Assembly (NCBI RefSeq): GCF_003971195.1
Contig: NZ_CP034593.1
Coordinates: 1,240,001 to 1,304,000, forward strand
From: Flaviflexus ciconiae
GTDB taxonomy: Bacteria; Actinomycetota; Actinomycetes; Actinomycetales; Actinomycetaceae
Direction of reading: 5' to 3'
DNA length: 64,000 nucleotides
A program made the translations under genes and the position numbers. Below, one piece after another: positions 37,758 to 47,978 of the stretch. The notes beneath the pieces were generated by a model, which had not been told where the DNA came from, did no database searches, and worked only from the letters and a program-made list of their open reading frames with translations. The first letter of the stretch is position 1. Each line of letters opens with the position of its first letter.

Positions 37758-40007
37758 ATGGAACCAGTGAAGATTGCCGTCTTAACCTCGGGTGGCGACG
37801 CCCAGGGAATGAATGCCATTGTCCGCTCCGTGATTCGCACAGCCCTGCACGTCGGCGCTAAACCGTTCGCGGTGCGGGAAGGCTGGAAGGGAGCCGTTGA
37901 GGGCGGCGATCTGATCCAGGAAATGTCCTGGTCGGATGTTTCCGATATTCTCCACCGGGGCGGCACGATCATCGGCACGGCTCGTTCGGATCGTTTCCGC
38001 GAGCGCGAGGGCATGAGGGACGCGGTGAAGAACTTCGTGACCCGCGGTATCGACCGTCTTGTCTCAATCGGTGGTGACGGAACCCAGACGGGCACAAACG
38101 AGTTGCGGGAGGAGTGGTCGTCGCTGCTCGAGGAGCTCGTTGATCGTGGTGAGATCACTCGGGAGCAGGCCGATGCTCATCCGAAGCTTTACATTGCCGG
38201 CGTTGTTGGCTCGATTGATAACGATCTGGTGGGAACTGACATGACGGTCGGTGCCGACTCGGCACTGCACCGCATCATCGACGCGATTGACGCGATCTCT
38301 TCCACCGCCGAATCTCACCGCCGGTCTTTCATCATTGAGGTCATGGGCAGGCACTGCGGCTACCTGGCTCTCATGAGCGCCATTGCCGGCGGCTGTGACT
38401 ACGTCTTTGTTCCCGAACATCCCCCGGCCGATGGCTGGGAGGATGACATGAGCCGGGTCCTCAAGGAGGGCCGCGACGCGGGCCGCCGCGACTCCATCAT
38501 CATTGTTGCCGAGGGCGCGATGGACCGGCACGGTGAGAAGATCACATCGGAGCGCGTGAAGAACGCTCTTGAGGAGCGGCTCGGTGAGGCCGCCCGGGTC
38601 ACGATGCTCGGTCACGTGCAGCGCGGTGGCATGCCGTCCGCCTACGACAGGTGGATGCCGACCCTGCTCGGTTACACGGCAACCCTGGAGCTCATCAACT
38701 CCGACGGGGATGCCTACATTATTGGCACTCGCCGCAATCGCCTGGTCAAGCTTCCTCTCATGAAGGCTGTGCAGGATACTCGTGCGGTTAAGACCTACAC
38801 GGCAGAAGGCGACTATGAGGCCGCAATCGGTGCCCGCGGCACCTCCTACGGCGAGATGGTCAAGACCTTCGATGTTCTTTCCGCTCCGGTTCCGCCGAAC
38901 GGTCACGCGAAGCCCAAGGGCCGGATTGCTCTGGTCCACGTGGGTGGGCTCGCACCGGGCATGAATACTGCGGCTCGTACAGCCGTGCGTCTTGGTATTG
39001 ATCGTGGCTACGAGATGGTGGGCATCAAGGGCGGTTTGCCGGGCCTGGTTGACGGCAAGCTGGTTCCCCTGTCCTGGTGGGACGTGGAGTCCTGGTCCAG
39101 CACGGGCGGTGCCGCTCTTGGCACCCGCCGCCGCATCCCGTCCATTGACGAGTTCTACGCGATGGGGCGGACCATCGAGGACGCGAAGATCGACGGCATC
39201 ATGATCATTGGCGGGCTCAACGGCTTCGAGGCCGCGCTGAAGATGAAGGAGGAACGCCAGCGTTTTTCGGCGTTCAAGATCCCGATCATCTGCGTGCCTG
39301 CCTCGATCGATAACAATCTGCCGCTCACCGAACTGTCAATTGGAACCGATACGGCGCTGAACACGAACGTTCGGGTTCTCAATCAGATCAAACAGTCCGC
39401 CTCCGCTTCCCGCCGCTGCTTCGTCACGGAAACAATGGGCCGCAACAGCGGCTACCTGGCTCTCATGAGCGCCATTGCCTCCGGTGCAGAACAGGTGTAC
39501 CTGGCAGAAACGGGGATAACCCTGGCACAGCTGGCCGACGATACTGCAAAAATGGTCGAGGCATTTGAGAGGGGCCGGAGCCTCTACCTGGTTGTGCGAA
39601 ACGAATATGCTTCCGAGCATTACACGACGGACTTCCTCACCCGCGTATTCGAGGAGGAGGGTGCCGGACTATTCGATGTCCGCCAGTCCGTGATCGGCCA
39701 CCAGCAGCAGGGAGGTAACCCCTCCCCCTTCGACCGGCTCCTCGCCGTCCGCCTCGTTAACAAGGCGATCAGCGCGCTCGACGGTTACCTATCGGAGGGT
39801 AAGGATGACTGCACCTATGTCGGCATGACCGAGGGCGAGATCAAGGTCCACCGGCTCTCGCACATGGAAGAGCACTGGGATCCGGAAACGCGCCTGCCGC
39901 GTGACCAGTGGTGGCTTGGCCTCAAGGACGTTGCCTACATCGTGTCCGACCCGAACTTCGACAAGCCCGCCCAGGTTCTCCCGATCCTTTCAACGAACAT
40001 CGGCTAA
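37758..40007 (+). CDS. 6-phosphofructokinase with two tandem PFK domains
   Basis: This 749-residue protein is a head-to-tail duplication of the PFK domain, as in eukaryotic-type enzymes. The N half keeps GGDGT (105-109) and GSIDND (151-156) plus MGRHCGY; the Gly residues at the two discriminating sites indicate ATP rather than pyrophosphate as donor. The C half, from about residue 390, has GGLNG at 485-489 instead of GGDGT and SIDNN at 516-520, so its Mg-ATP site has lost the key Asp. It is probably regulatory, as in animal PFK. ATG 37758 follows no clear ribosome binding site. A terminator follows. Confidence 0.88.
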   Translation: MEPVKIAVLTSGGDAQGMNAIVRSVIRTALHVGAKPFAVREGWKGAVEGGDLIQEMSWSDVSDILHRGGTIIGTARSDRFREREGMRDAVKNFVTRGIDRLVSIGGDGTQTGTNELREEWSSLLEELVDRGEITREQADAHPKLYIAGVVGSIDNDLVGTDMTVGADSALHRIIDAIDAISSTAESHRRSFIIEVMGRHCGYLALMSAIAGGCDYVFVPEHPPADGWEDDMSRVLKEGRDAGRRDSIIIVAEGAMDRHGEKITSERVKNALEERLGEAARVTMLGHVQRGGMPSAYDRWMPTLLGYTATLELINSDGDAYIIGTRRNRLVKLPLMKAVQDTRAVKTYTAEGDYEAAIGARGTSYGEMVKTFDVLSAPVPPNGHAKPKGRIALVHVGGLAPGMNTAARTAVRLGIDRGYEMVGIKGGLPGLVDGKLVPLSWWDVESWSSTGGAALGTRRRIPSIDEFYAMGRTIEDAKIDGIMIIGGLNGFEAALKMKEERQRFSAFKIPIICVPASIDNNLPLTELSIGTDTALNTNVRVLNQIKQSASASRRCFVTETMGRNSGYLALMSAIASGAEQVYLAETGITLAQLADDTAKMVEAFERGRSLYLVVRNEYASEHYTTDFLTRVFEEEGAGLFDVRQSVIGHQQQGGNPSPFDRLLAVRLVNKAISALDGYLSEGKDDCTYVGMTEGEIKVHRLSHMEEHWDPETRLPRDQWWLGLKDVAYIVSDPNFDKPAQVLPILSTNIG

Positions 40008-40057
40008 CAAGCGTCGGCTCGTCAGGAGAACAGCGGCTGAGCATGTCGCTCGAGGGA

Positions 40058-40084
40058 CCGGGTGCACGTCTTGTGTGCGCCCGG
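40058..40084. terminator. Bidirectional terminator between pfk and the response regulator
   Basis: CCGGGTGCAC (40058-40067) pairs with GTGCGCCCGG (40075-40084), one pair being G-U, around a 7-nt loop. It lies in the convergent gap. Confidence 0.65.
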
Positions 40085-40133
40085 CTTCTCCGCGCAAGCA
40101 GTGCTCGAACCTCCGGATGGTGCGAAGTCCAGC

Positions 40134-40787
40134 TCAGACGATACGGCGGGCCGCCGCCCACCGGGCCAGCTCGTGCCGGTTGGAGAGCTGGAGCTTGCGA
40201 AGCACAGCGGACACGTGGGTTTCAACGGTCTTGATCGAAATGTAGAGGTCGCTCGCCACTTCCTTGTAGGACATGCCTCGGGCGATGAGCCGCATGACTT
40301 CCTGCTCTCGTCCCGTCAGGCGATCGAGCTCATCGTCGCGGTCGGCAATATCTCCCGCTCCCGTGCCAAAGGCATCGAGAACAAAGCCTGCGAGGCGGGC
40401 CGAGAAGGCAGCATCGCCGTCGTGGACCTTGCGGATTGCGTCCCCGAGCCTCTCCCCCGTCACGTCCTTGGTGACGTAGCCGCGTGCGCCCGCTCGAACG
40501 ACTGCGACAACATCTCTTGCAGCGTCGGACACGGAGATAGCGAGGAACTTCGTGCCGGGATACATATCAACGCATTCCCGGACGACTTCAGCTCCACCGC
40601 CGCCACTTCCCCCTGGCATGTGAACATCGAGGAGAACAACGTTGGGGCGGAGCGCCCGGACGGTATCGATAGCGGAGTCGACATCGTGGGCTTCGCCGAC
40701 AATCTCGAAGCCCCCAACCCGGTTGAGTTCTCCCAACATTCCGGCCCTCGCGAGCGGGTGATCATCGACGATGACGATGCTGATCAT
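40134..40787 (-). CDS. NarL/LuxR-family response regulator
   Basis: This 217-residue protein has a receiver domain with DD at 8-9, phosphoacceptor Asp 54 (VLLDVHMPG) and the conserved Lys in GYVTKDV. A C-terminal LuxR helix-turn-helix follows (LTGREQEVMRLIARGMSYKE ... VETHVSAVLRKLQLSNR). The loop SGGGGAEV after the Asp is slightly enlarged. It overlaps the kinase gene upstream by 4 nt, so the two form one two-component system. It probably controls the divergent PspC genes, a role known for MacRS-type pairs in Actinobacteria. Confidence 0.9.
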   Translation of the reverse strand: MISIVIVDDHPLARAGMLGELNRVGGFEIVGEAHDVDSAIDTVRALRPNVVLLDVHMPGGSGGGGAEVVRECVDMYPGTKFLAISVSDAARDVVAVVRAGARGYVTKDVTGERLGDAIRKVHDGDAAFSARLAGFVLDAFGTGAGDIADRDDELDRLTGREQEVMRLIARGMSYKEVASDLYISIKTVETHVSAVLRKLQLSNRHELARWAAARRIV

Positions 40788-41926
40788 GATTCTCCTCGTG
40801 GAATAAGGATATGAACTTCGGTTCCGGGATCTCTTGTCTTGATCGTAGCTGTGCCACCGTGCCTGACGGTGCGGGCCAGGATCGAGTCTTTAACACCGTG
40901 CCGATCATCGGGGATCTCACCAAGCTCGAAACCGGTTCCGTGGTCGCGAACGAACAGCTCCAATGCGTCCTTTGAAAACTCGGCATACACGCTGACCGGT
41001 GGCTCGCCGTGCCGCACAGCATTAACGACCGCCTCGCGTCCCGCCGCGAGGAAAGCTGCGGTGTGCTCACCGGCCGCGTCTTCGCCGACGGAAACGAAGT
41101 CGATCTCGACGCCGTACAGGTCCTCGACCTCGCCCACCATGACCCGCAGGGATTCCGACAAAGATTCCTCTTCGTTCTTCTGACCGTAAAGCCAGGTGCG
41201 CAGCTGGCGTTCCTGAACCCTGGCCAAGCGAGTAACGGTTGCCGGATCGCTCGCGCTGTTACGGATCAGGGTGAGGGTTTGCAGAACGGAGTCGTGCAGG
41301 TGGGCGGCGATATCGGCGCGGGCGGCTTCTGCAGCGCTCTCCTGACGCGCCACATTGAGTTCTTTAATGATCTGGGCGGCAGCGGGCCACATTCCAACGA
41401 GGGCAAGCAGAAGGACCGCGAGACCAACAACGACTGAGGTAAGCATCGTCCGCGGGTCCTCGTTGCGGACCGCGAAGATCAGGACACCAATAACGAGGAG
41501 GGCAATACCGGAGATGATCCTGATGGCCTGGACCCGGATCGAGCTGCCACCGATCCTGCTCCAGGCGAGGGCCGCGCCAACGCCGACGCACAGAATGGAA
41601 AGAAGTATCCCGAGATTGATCTCAATAATGCTCTGAGTGGCCCATATGACGATCGCGGCAATGGCAATGACGAGGGCAAGGAACAGGAGCCGCACCTGAC
41701 GGGACGGGCTGAACCGCTTTTCGGTGCGGTCGGGGATTTCCGTGGACGACGCAATGGCAAACACCAGCCACAGGTAAATGAACGCTCCGGCGAACCGGAA
41801 GAATCCGAGCGCCACAAAGACGATGCGTACGAGCCAGACGTTGACGCCCAGGTGATCGGCAATGCCCTGGCAGACGCCAAGGATGAGCCGGCCCGACTCG
41901 GGTCTTCGCAGCGGATACCTTTCCAT
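40784..41926 (-). CDS. Sensor histidine kinase with N-terminal PspC domain
   Basis: This 380-residue kinase starts with a PspC domain (LILGVCQGIADHLGVNVWLVR), followed by about five membrane helices to residue 180. A HisKA_3-type dimerisation helix carries His 211 in AAHLHDSVLQTLTL, and the HATPase domain has REAVVNAVRHG and VRDHGTGFELGEI. The small external loops suggest it senses membrane state rather than a ligand. It is divergent from a PspC-toastrack gene. The architecture matches the MacS-like kinases known in Actinobacteria. Confidence 0.9.
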   Translation of the reverse strand: MERYPLRRPESGRLILGVCQGIADHLGVNVWLVRIVFVALGFFRFAGAFIYLWLVFAIASSTEIPDRTEKRFSPSRQVRLLFLALVIAIAAIVIWATQSIIEINLGILLSILCVGVGAALAWSRIGGSSIRVQAIRIISGIALLVIGVLIFAVRNEDPRTMLTSVVVGLAVLLLALVGMWPAAAQIIKELNVARQESAAEAARADIAAHLHDSVLQTLTLIRNSASDPATVTRLARVQERQLRTWLYGQKNEEESLSESLRVMVGEVEDLYGVEIDFVSVGEDAAGEHTAAFLAAGREAVVNAVRHGEPPVSVYAEFSKDALELFVRDHGTGFELGEIPDDRHGVKDSILARTVRHGGTATIKTRDPGTEVHILIPRGES

Positions 41927-42040
41927 ACATTGATCTTCGCACGTTAGGAGACCCCGAGGTCACCCTTGCTCGGGTTATCAGGGGAAGATCAGGGCTTCCC
42001 CCAATATCGGCAGGCCATCTCCCCGGCAGAGAATATAGAC

Positions 42041-43507
42041 ATGGCTGGAGATAGTTTTTTTGATTCAATAAGAGCGTTCGGCGTGACCCGCGCCAGCGAC
42101 ACCCCGTTGGCCGGTGTCTCTGCGGGTCTCGCCAAGCGCTGGAACGTCGACACCCTCGTTGTTCGCGCGATCTTCGTGGCGCTGACTGTCATGGGAGGCG
42201 CCGGCATCACCCTCTACGCACTCGGATGGCTCTTCCTCCCGGATGAAACTGACCGCATTCACGGGCAGGAACCCTTCTACGGTCAGGTCACAGCAAGCTT
42301 CGTCTTCGGTGTCCTCATCGTCTTCGCTTCTCTCGGTGGCACCGGCTGGGGCTGGGGATGGGGTAATGGATGGCCGGGGCCCTTCGCCCTCCTCATCACC
42401 ATCGTCGTTGTCGCCGTCGTCATCGTCACTTTGAACGCGCAGCGCGACAAGCAACCCCCGCACGGCACCGGACCAGCAACTGGCCCTGGCACCGCTACCG
42501 GCTACGGCTCCCCCTCGGGTCACGGTAGCTCCTCATTCGGCACCGCCACCGGCCCAGCTACTTCAGGCCCCGCTACTTCTGGCTCGGCGAGCTACGGCTC
42601 GTCCACCGGTGACGGTGCCACAGCATCATCCACGACCGGTGGCGACGCTACCGACTATTCGTACGATTCCTTTTCGTCATCCACGACCGGTGGCGACGCA
42701 ACATCGGAGTACACCATGGAACCCCCGACTGACCGTTATGCAACATCCGGCGCAGCCGGCAGCACCCCGCCCGGACCATCGGATACGTCCGGCGCAGCCG
42801 GTGCGCCCGGCACTCCACCGGATCGGAGCGAGCTCTACTCGACGACACCCGTGAAGACCGAGACGCCCGATAATCGCCCTGTGGCGGGAACCCGCACGGT
42901 TCTCCTTGCACTCGCTTTTATCCTCATCGTTATCGCAGCCTTCACCTACATGAGCTACCAGGACATCGAGTTCTTTAACGATTCGACGATCATGCTTGGC
43001 GGATTCGCTATCGTCTCCCTCGTCCTTGGGCTTATCGTCATTGGCTACGGAATAAGCGGCCGCCGCGGCGGCGGGCTCTCGGCCCTCGCCATCATCGCAG
43101 CAATCCTTACCTTTCCCGCGGGTGCTCTCATGGCCTTCCCCCAGGCCGAACACCACGTCCTCATGGGTCAAGGATCCTGGTCCCCGACCACGGTCAGCCA
43201 GGTCGAGGGCGGGTTCTCCGTCCTCATGGGTGAGATCGAAATCGACGTGACCGATCTGGAAGATTCAGAATTCGATGTGCGAGGCACGATGGGCGACATC
43301 AACCTCGTTGTCGACAACGACCAGAAGATCGCGGTCGTCACGGACTTCACGATGGCAGACCTGGAAAACGCGACAGGTAACTACCAAACCGACGCCGGTT
43401 TCACCGGCGACACCGTCTACTACGTCGGCGGAATCGACGACATAGAGGACGCAGACATCATCATCCATGTGGACATGATTATGTCCTCCCTGACCATCGA
43501 GAGGTAG
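42041..43507 (+). CDS. PspC-domain membrane protein with C-terminal toastrack-like domain
   Basis: This 488-residue protein opens with a PspC domain (LAGVSAGLAKRWNVDTLVVR), two or three helices, then a Ser/Thr/Gly/Ala-rich linker of about 130 residues with repeats such as SSTTGGDATSEY. Four more helices follow (LLALAFILIVIAAF onward). The final 110 residues are beta-rich (SQVEGGFSVLMGEIEIDVTD ... GDINLVVD) and resemble the LiaF/toastrack fold. GAGAAT ends six bases before the ATG, a possible leaderless start. It is divergent from its likely regulators and 2 nt from the next gene. Confidence 0.83.
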   Translation: MAGDSFFDSIRAFGVTRASDTPLAGVSAGLAKRWNVDTLVVRAIFVALTVMGGAGITLYALGWLFLPDETDRIHGQEPFYGQVTASFVFGVLIVFASLGGTGWGWGWGNGWPGPFALLITIVVVAVVIVTLNAQRDKQPPHGTGPATGPGTATGYGSPSGHGSSSFGTATGPATSGPATSGSASYGSSTGDGATASSTTGGDATDYSYDSFSSSTTGGDATSEYTMEPPTDRYATSGAAGSTPPGPSDTSGAAGAPGTPPDRSELYSTTPVKTETPDNRPVAGTRTVLLALAFILIVIAAFTYMSYQDIEFFNDSTIMLGGFAIVSLVLGLIVIGYGISGRRGGGLSALAIIAAILTFPAGALMAFPQAEHHVLMGQGSWSPTTVSQVEGGFSVLMGEIEIDVTDLEDSEFDVRGTMGDINLVVDNDQKIAVVTDFTMADLENATGNYQTDAGFTGDTVYYVGGIDDIEDADIIIHVDMIMSSLTIER

Positions 43508-43509
43508 CC

Positions 43510-44046
43510 ATGACTAAGCAACCCGTTATCGGAACCATCATCATCGGCGTCCTCGTCGTCCTCCAGGCCCTGTGGGCACTCGCCGTGGCGTTCGAGATAC
43601 CGATCATCAATCGGTTCGACTCCACGCAGATTCTGATCGTCACCCTCCTCGCCATCGCACTCCTTCTCATCATCATTGCCCTCTGGCCGAAATCAGCGAA
43701 GAAGGAGGAGCCCCTCCAATACGCTCCCGTCAGCGAAGCAGATGCTGCTGCCGGCATCACTTCCCGCAGGGAAGATATCGTTGCCGACCTACGCTGGATC
43801 GACCCCTCCTCCGCACTGACCGTCCCCATCACCACCGGTGGTCAAGCTACCGTCCTCGTCAATCCGCAGAGCCTTGCAATCCGCACGGCGGCCACCAACG
43901 TCGACATCGGAACCGATCTCGGTCTCACCTGGCTTCGCCAGTACGGCGGCGAGAACATCTACGTCAGCCAGGGCCTCACCGACCCCGCCCAGGCACTCCT
44001 CACCGTCAACGCATCCACCACCAGCCTCACGGTCCGCTCCCGGTAA
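43510..44046 (+). CDS. Two-helix membrane protein downstream of PspC, unrecognised
   Basis: This 178-residue protein has two N-terminal helices (VIGTIIIGVLVVLQALWALA and ILIVTLLAIALLLIIIALW) and a soluble C-terminal part of about 110 residues. That part includes TVPITTGGQATVLVNPQ and ends ASTTSLTVRSR, a beta-rich segment recalling the toastrack end of the preceding protein (MIMSSLTIER). The 2-nt gap to the PspC gene indicates one transcript. Function is unknown; an envelope-stress role is inferred from context. Confidence 0.7.
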   Translation: MTKQPVIGTIIIGVLVVLQALWALAVAFEIPIINRFDSTQILIVTLLAIALLLIIIALWPKSAKKEEPLQYAPVSEADAAAGITSRREDIVADLRWIDPSSALTVPITTGGQATVLVNPQSLAIRTAATNVDIGTDLGLTWLRQYGGENIYVSQGLTDPAQALLTVNASTTSLTVRSR

Positions 44047-44114
44047 ATTGGACCACGTCCGGTAACGAGGCCCGGTCCCGGTAACGAACGCCAGTCCCGA
44101 ATCAAGAAAACAAC

Positions 44115-44156
44115 AAAGCTGTTCCCCGCTTGCATGTGCGAGCGGGGAACAGCTTT
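44115..44156. terminator. Bidirectional terminator after the PspC operon
   Basis: A perfect 16-bp stem (44115-44130 with 44141-44156) has a 10-nt loop, with AAA/TTT at its base. It lies between the plus-strand PspC operon and the convergent putA. Confidence 0.88.
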
Positions 44157-44256
44157 ATCTACACCCTGTGGTGTTACCTTCTGGCTTTCCTTTCGGCAGA
44201 ACCTTCGCCTACTGACGGAAACCTTCTCGTCCCTACCGAGGAAAGCACTCACCGGT

Positions 44257-47200
44257 TCACGTCAGCACGCCCTCAAGGAGCGAGGTGCGGTTGCCGAACC
44301 GATGGTTGGTTGCCGAGATTGCCTGCTCCTGAATGTAGGGAAGGAGCTCGATGTGGCCCGCGGGGGTCAGCGGATCGGAGTAGATCCCAACATCAATGGA
44401 TCCATCGATTGCTTCGGCAAGTGCCACCGGGTCTTCGCCGAGGACACGGAAACGGACGCCGTCGGCGGAGACCGACATGCCCTTGGCGCGGCGGTGCCAA
44501 TCCTCGGTCGACTCGACCGTGAGGAGCACGGCGTTATTCGTAAGGAACTCGGAGACGGATACCGGTAGCGGTTCGGCTGCCGAGACTTCGACACCGGCAC
44601 CGAGTGCAATGGCACCCGCGGCGCTTGCCAGCACGTCACCGACGGGCTGGCCTGCTCCGAGCCTGATGACGACTCGCGGGAAGCCCAGGTAGCGGAGGAT
44701 GTTGAGCTCCACGCCAAGCTGCGATGGATCGTGCTCGGCAAGGAATTCTTCAGTGAGCGCCTTGTCCATGCCGGCCAGGGTTTCCTTTGTCCGGGCTAGG
44801 TCGGGTAGTTGCTTAGCGATGCTGGCCGCGTCCTGCAGAACAGGATGCGAAACATTGCCGTCGGCAACGCCCCTGAAGTCCGGCTCAACATGTCCAAGTC
44901 CGTACAGGTAGCTCGGTCCGCCCGCCTTCGTACCTGTTCCGACGGAGGAACGCTTCCAGCCACCAAAAGGTTGCCTGCGAACAATGGCACCCGTGATCGT
45001 GCGGTTGACGTACACGTTTCCGGCGTGGACGTGGTCCAGCCAGTAGGCGATCTCCGCAGAATCGAGCGAGTGAATTCCTGCGGTCAAGCCGAACTCGACC
45101 GCGTTCTGCCATTCAATCGCCTCCTGGAGGGAATCGGCTCTCATGACGCCGAGGATCGGACCAAAGTACTCGGTCAGGTGATACTCGGAGCCCGGTTGCA
45201 CGCCGGAGCGAACACCGGGGGTCCACAGTTTGTCACCGAGCTGACGGGGCTTCACAACCCAAGACTGGCCGGGCTCAAGCTGGGTGAGACCCCGCAGGAG
45301 CTTGCCCTTGGCCTCTTCGGTTACCGGCCCCATTTCCGATGATAGGTCGTGCGGGTAACCAATCTTGAGTGACTTCACCGCATCGACCAGCTGGTTGCGG
45401 AATCTCTTCGAGAAGCCGATGGAGCCCACGAGAATCACGAGCGATGCTGCCGAACACTTCTGTCCCGCGTGACCGAAGGCGGAGACAACAACGTCCTTGA
45501 CCGCCAAGTCAATATCGGCGTGCGGGGTGACGATGATGGCATTCTTACCCGACGTCTCTGCAAAGACTCGCAGGTCCGGACGCCAGGAGCGGAACATGCG
45601 GGCGGTGTCGATTGAGCCGGTGAGAATCACCTGATCAACCGCCTCAACAAGATGCTTACCCAAGCCCTTGTCAGCACCCGGTACCGACTCGTCGAGGTTA
45701 ACGAGTTGGAGAACGTCGCGGGACACTCCCGCCTCCCACATGAGCTCGGCAATGAGGGAGCCGATGCGGCGGGTGACCCGGGCTGGCTTGAACAGGACGC
45801 TGGAGCCCGTTGCAAGGGCCGCAAGAACGCCGCCTGCCGGGATGGCGATTGGGAAGTTCCAGGGCGGGGTGATGAGTGTGGTCTCGACCGGCTTGAACAC
45901 GGCGCCATCGACATTCTCGAGCGCGGGTGCCAGCGAGGCGTAGTACCGGGTGAAGTCGATGGCTTCGGAAACCTCAACATCGGCCTGGTCGATGGCCTTG
46001 CCTGCCTCCGAGCCGGCGGCCTCGATGAGCCTGCCGCGGTTAGCTTCGAAGACATCTGCGATCTTGAGAAGGACCGCTGCCCTTTCGGTGGCGGGCGTCG
46101 CCGCCCACTCCTTGCTGGCATCGATAGCGGTCTCCACCATCTCGTCGAGCTCGGCGAAGGTTGACTGGGTGTGCGTTGTTGCCGTCTGGGTTCCCTCGAT
46201 TGAGTTCGGGATCCGCTCCGCAATATCCCGCGCCCACGCAAGGTTGGCGGGCAGGGACGGATCAGTGTCCGGGGTATTGGAGAACTCTTCAGCGAAGGGC
46301 TCCGGCGCCTTGTTCCGGTCCTGGCGCCGGCGGGGGCCGTGCGGGACGGTGTCCTTGCGAGCGGCGGCCTTCACGAAACGGTCCGCTTCGAGCTCGAATA
46401 CGGAGCTGTCTTCGAGGGCGAACACGTTCGACATAAAGTTCTCGGGGTGGCGTTCTCCTCGAGCCTGCGCACCAGGTAGGAGATGGCGACGTCGTACTCT
46501 TCCGGTTTGACGACCGGCACGTAGTAAAGGAGGGGGCCAACATCATCGCGTACGGCGTTCGCTTGCGGGGTGGCCATACCGGCCAGCATCTCCACATCGA
46601 CCTCGGTGCCGATCTCGAGGCCATTATCTCGGGCTAGGAGCACACCGTAAGCGAGAGTGAAGAGATTCTGTCCGGCAATGCCGATGCGAACGGCATCGAC
46701 ATTCTCCTTCGTGAGGGAGTCTTCAAGCATAACAAGGTAGTTGGCGTCCGTGTCCTCCTTCGTGGGTTGGACCGTAAGCTCCCACCCCCTCATGGCAGCA
46801 TCGACTCGCTCCATTGACAGGTTCGCGCCCTTCACGACTCGGACCTTGATCGGTGCCCCGCCCCGGGCGCGGCGTTCCTTCGCCCATACCGTCAGGTCGG
46901 CAAGAGCCTCCCTGCCGTCGGGCAGGTACGACTGGAGAACAATTCCCGAGTGATAGGTCAGGAACTCATCCCGATCGAGGATGTTCTTGAACACCGCGAT
47001 CGTCAGGTGCAGGTCCTTGTACTCCTCCATGTCCAAGTTGATGAAGGTGTTGTTTTCACGGGCTACCCGGAAAACGGGAAGCAACTGGTTGACAGCATGC
47101 TCAACGGCCTCGTTGAAGCCGTAGGCGGCGTGGGGGCCAATCACCGAGGAGACCTTGAGCGACACGTAGTCGACATCGTCCCGGCGAATAAGCTCGGTGG

Positions 47201-47668
47201 TGGCGGCGAGCCTCCGGCTCGCTTCTTCGTCCCGAGGACGGCTTCACCAAGCAGGTTCAGGTTGAGCCTCGATCCGTCGGCCCGGAGCTTGGCAATGGTC
47301 GGGCCAAGCTTCGATGGCGTGACATCTGCGACCAGGTCGCCGACGAGGGCAGCAAACAGCTGGGTGGCGACGGTGCGGGCCAGCCCGGGTGCGACGGGCG
47401 CAATCCTGCCGCCGCCCTTCGCGAGTACCGACAGATACCCGGGTAGGAAGGAAGCGTCCTTGCGGGACATTTCATCGAGCTTCTCCGCAACAACATGCTC
47501 ATCCTCGGGGCGAATCACACCATCGACGAAGGACACCGTGTAGTCGAGGCCACCCGGATGGTCCAGCACCTGCGACAGAAGTTTCGACGCATACGGAGTG
47601 GAATACTGTCGGGCATTATCCGACCACTCCTGCGCCTTGGCTATTGATCGCGTTACGAGATCCATCAT
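44257..47668 (-). pseudogene. putA: Bifunctional proline dehydrogenase / P5C dehydrogenase PutA, two frameshifts as given
   Basis: PutA oxidises proline to glutamate. The N-terminal FAD proline dehydrogenase domain includes FVDGVIRPEDEHVVAEKLDE, LEEYK-type NLDMEEYKDLHLTI, VRVVKGANLSMERVDAAMRG and YLVRRLEENATPENF. The C-terminal aldehyde dehydrogenase domain has ETSGKNAIIV and the catalytic Cys in GHAGQKCSAASLV. The gene reads in three pieces. One base added in the run 47231-47233 joins GEAVLG to DEEASRRLAATTELIRRDD, and one in 46444-46447 joins ENATP to ENFMSNVFALED. This gives about 1137 residues, normal for PutA. The gene follows DUF3017 by 9 nt. I think sequencing error is likelier than a real break. 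Confidence 0.88.
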
Positions 47669-47677
47669 TCAACCTTT

Positions 47678-47950
47678 CTAATCCACCCGAATCATGGCAG
47701 CCCAGCTCGACAGTGAGGCGAGGGCAATGCCAAAAGCGGCGAGAGTAAACGAGTCCCACCAGCGACCGCGAATATCGGGAACAATTCCGGGTGGTAGGCA
47801 CATGCGTAAGAGTGCGAGGCCAATCATGCTGGCCGCGAGCGCGCGCGTTGCTAGGACCGGCCCTGCGGTGAATGCCAGTACGACAACGATGCCGATCCAC
47901 ACCGACATCACGCCATAGAGGGCCGGTGCCGGTACGCGCTTTTCTCCCAT
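47678..47950 (-). CDS. DUF3017 small membrane protein
   Basis: This protein of about 90 residues starts at MGEKRVPAPALYG with three hydrophobic helices (VWIGIVVVLAFTAGPVLATR, SMIGLALLRMCLPP, FTLAAFGIALASLSSWAAMI). The segment RMCLPPGIVPDIRGRWWDS is the DUF3017 core. The function is unknown; in other Actinobacteria the family lies near folD, purH and mdh. ATG 47950 is chosen because TACAGT ends six bases upstream (leaderless). putA follows by 9 nt, so the two are probably cotranscribed. Confidence 0.78.
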   Translation of the reverse strand: MGEKRVPAPALYGVMSVWIGIVVVLAFTAGPVLATRALAASMIGLALLRMCLPPGIVPDIRGRWWDSFTLAAFGIALASLSSWAAMIRVD

Positions 47951-47956
47951 ACGATT

Positions 47957-47962
47957 ACTGTA
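47957..47962 (-). promoter_or_regulatory. Candidate leaderless -10 element of DUF3017-putA
   Basis: TACAGT on the minus strand ends exactly six bases before the DUF3017 ATG. The whole divergent gap to the flavoprotein start is only 28 bp, so the upstream promoter parts must lie inside the neighbouring gene. Confidence 0.4.
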
Positions 47963-47978
47963 TCGGTTGGAGGAAAAC

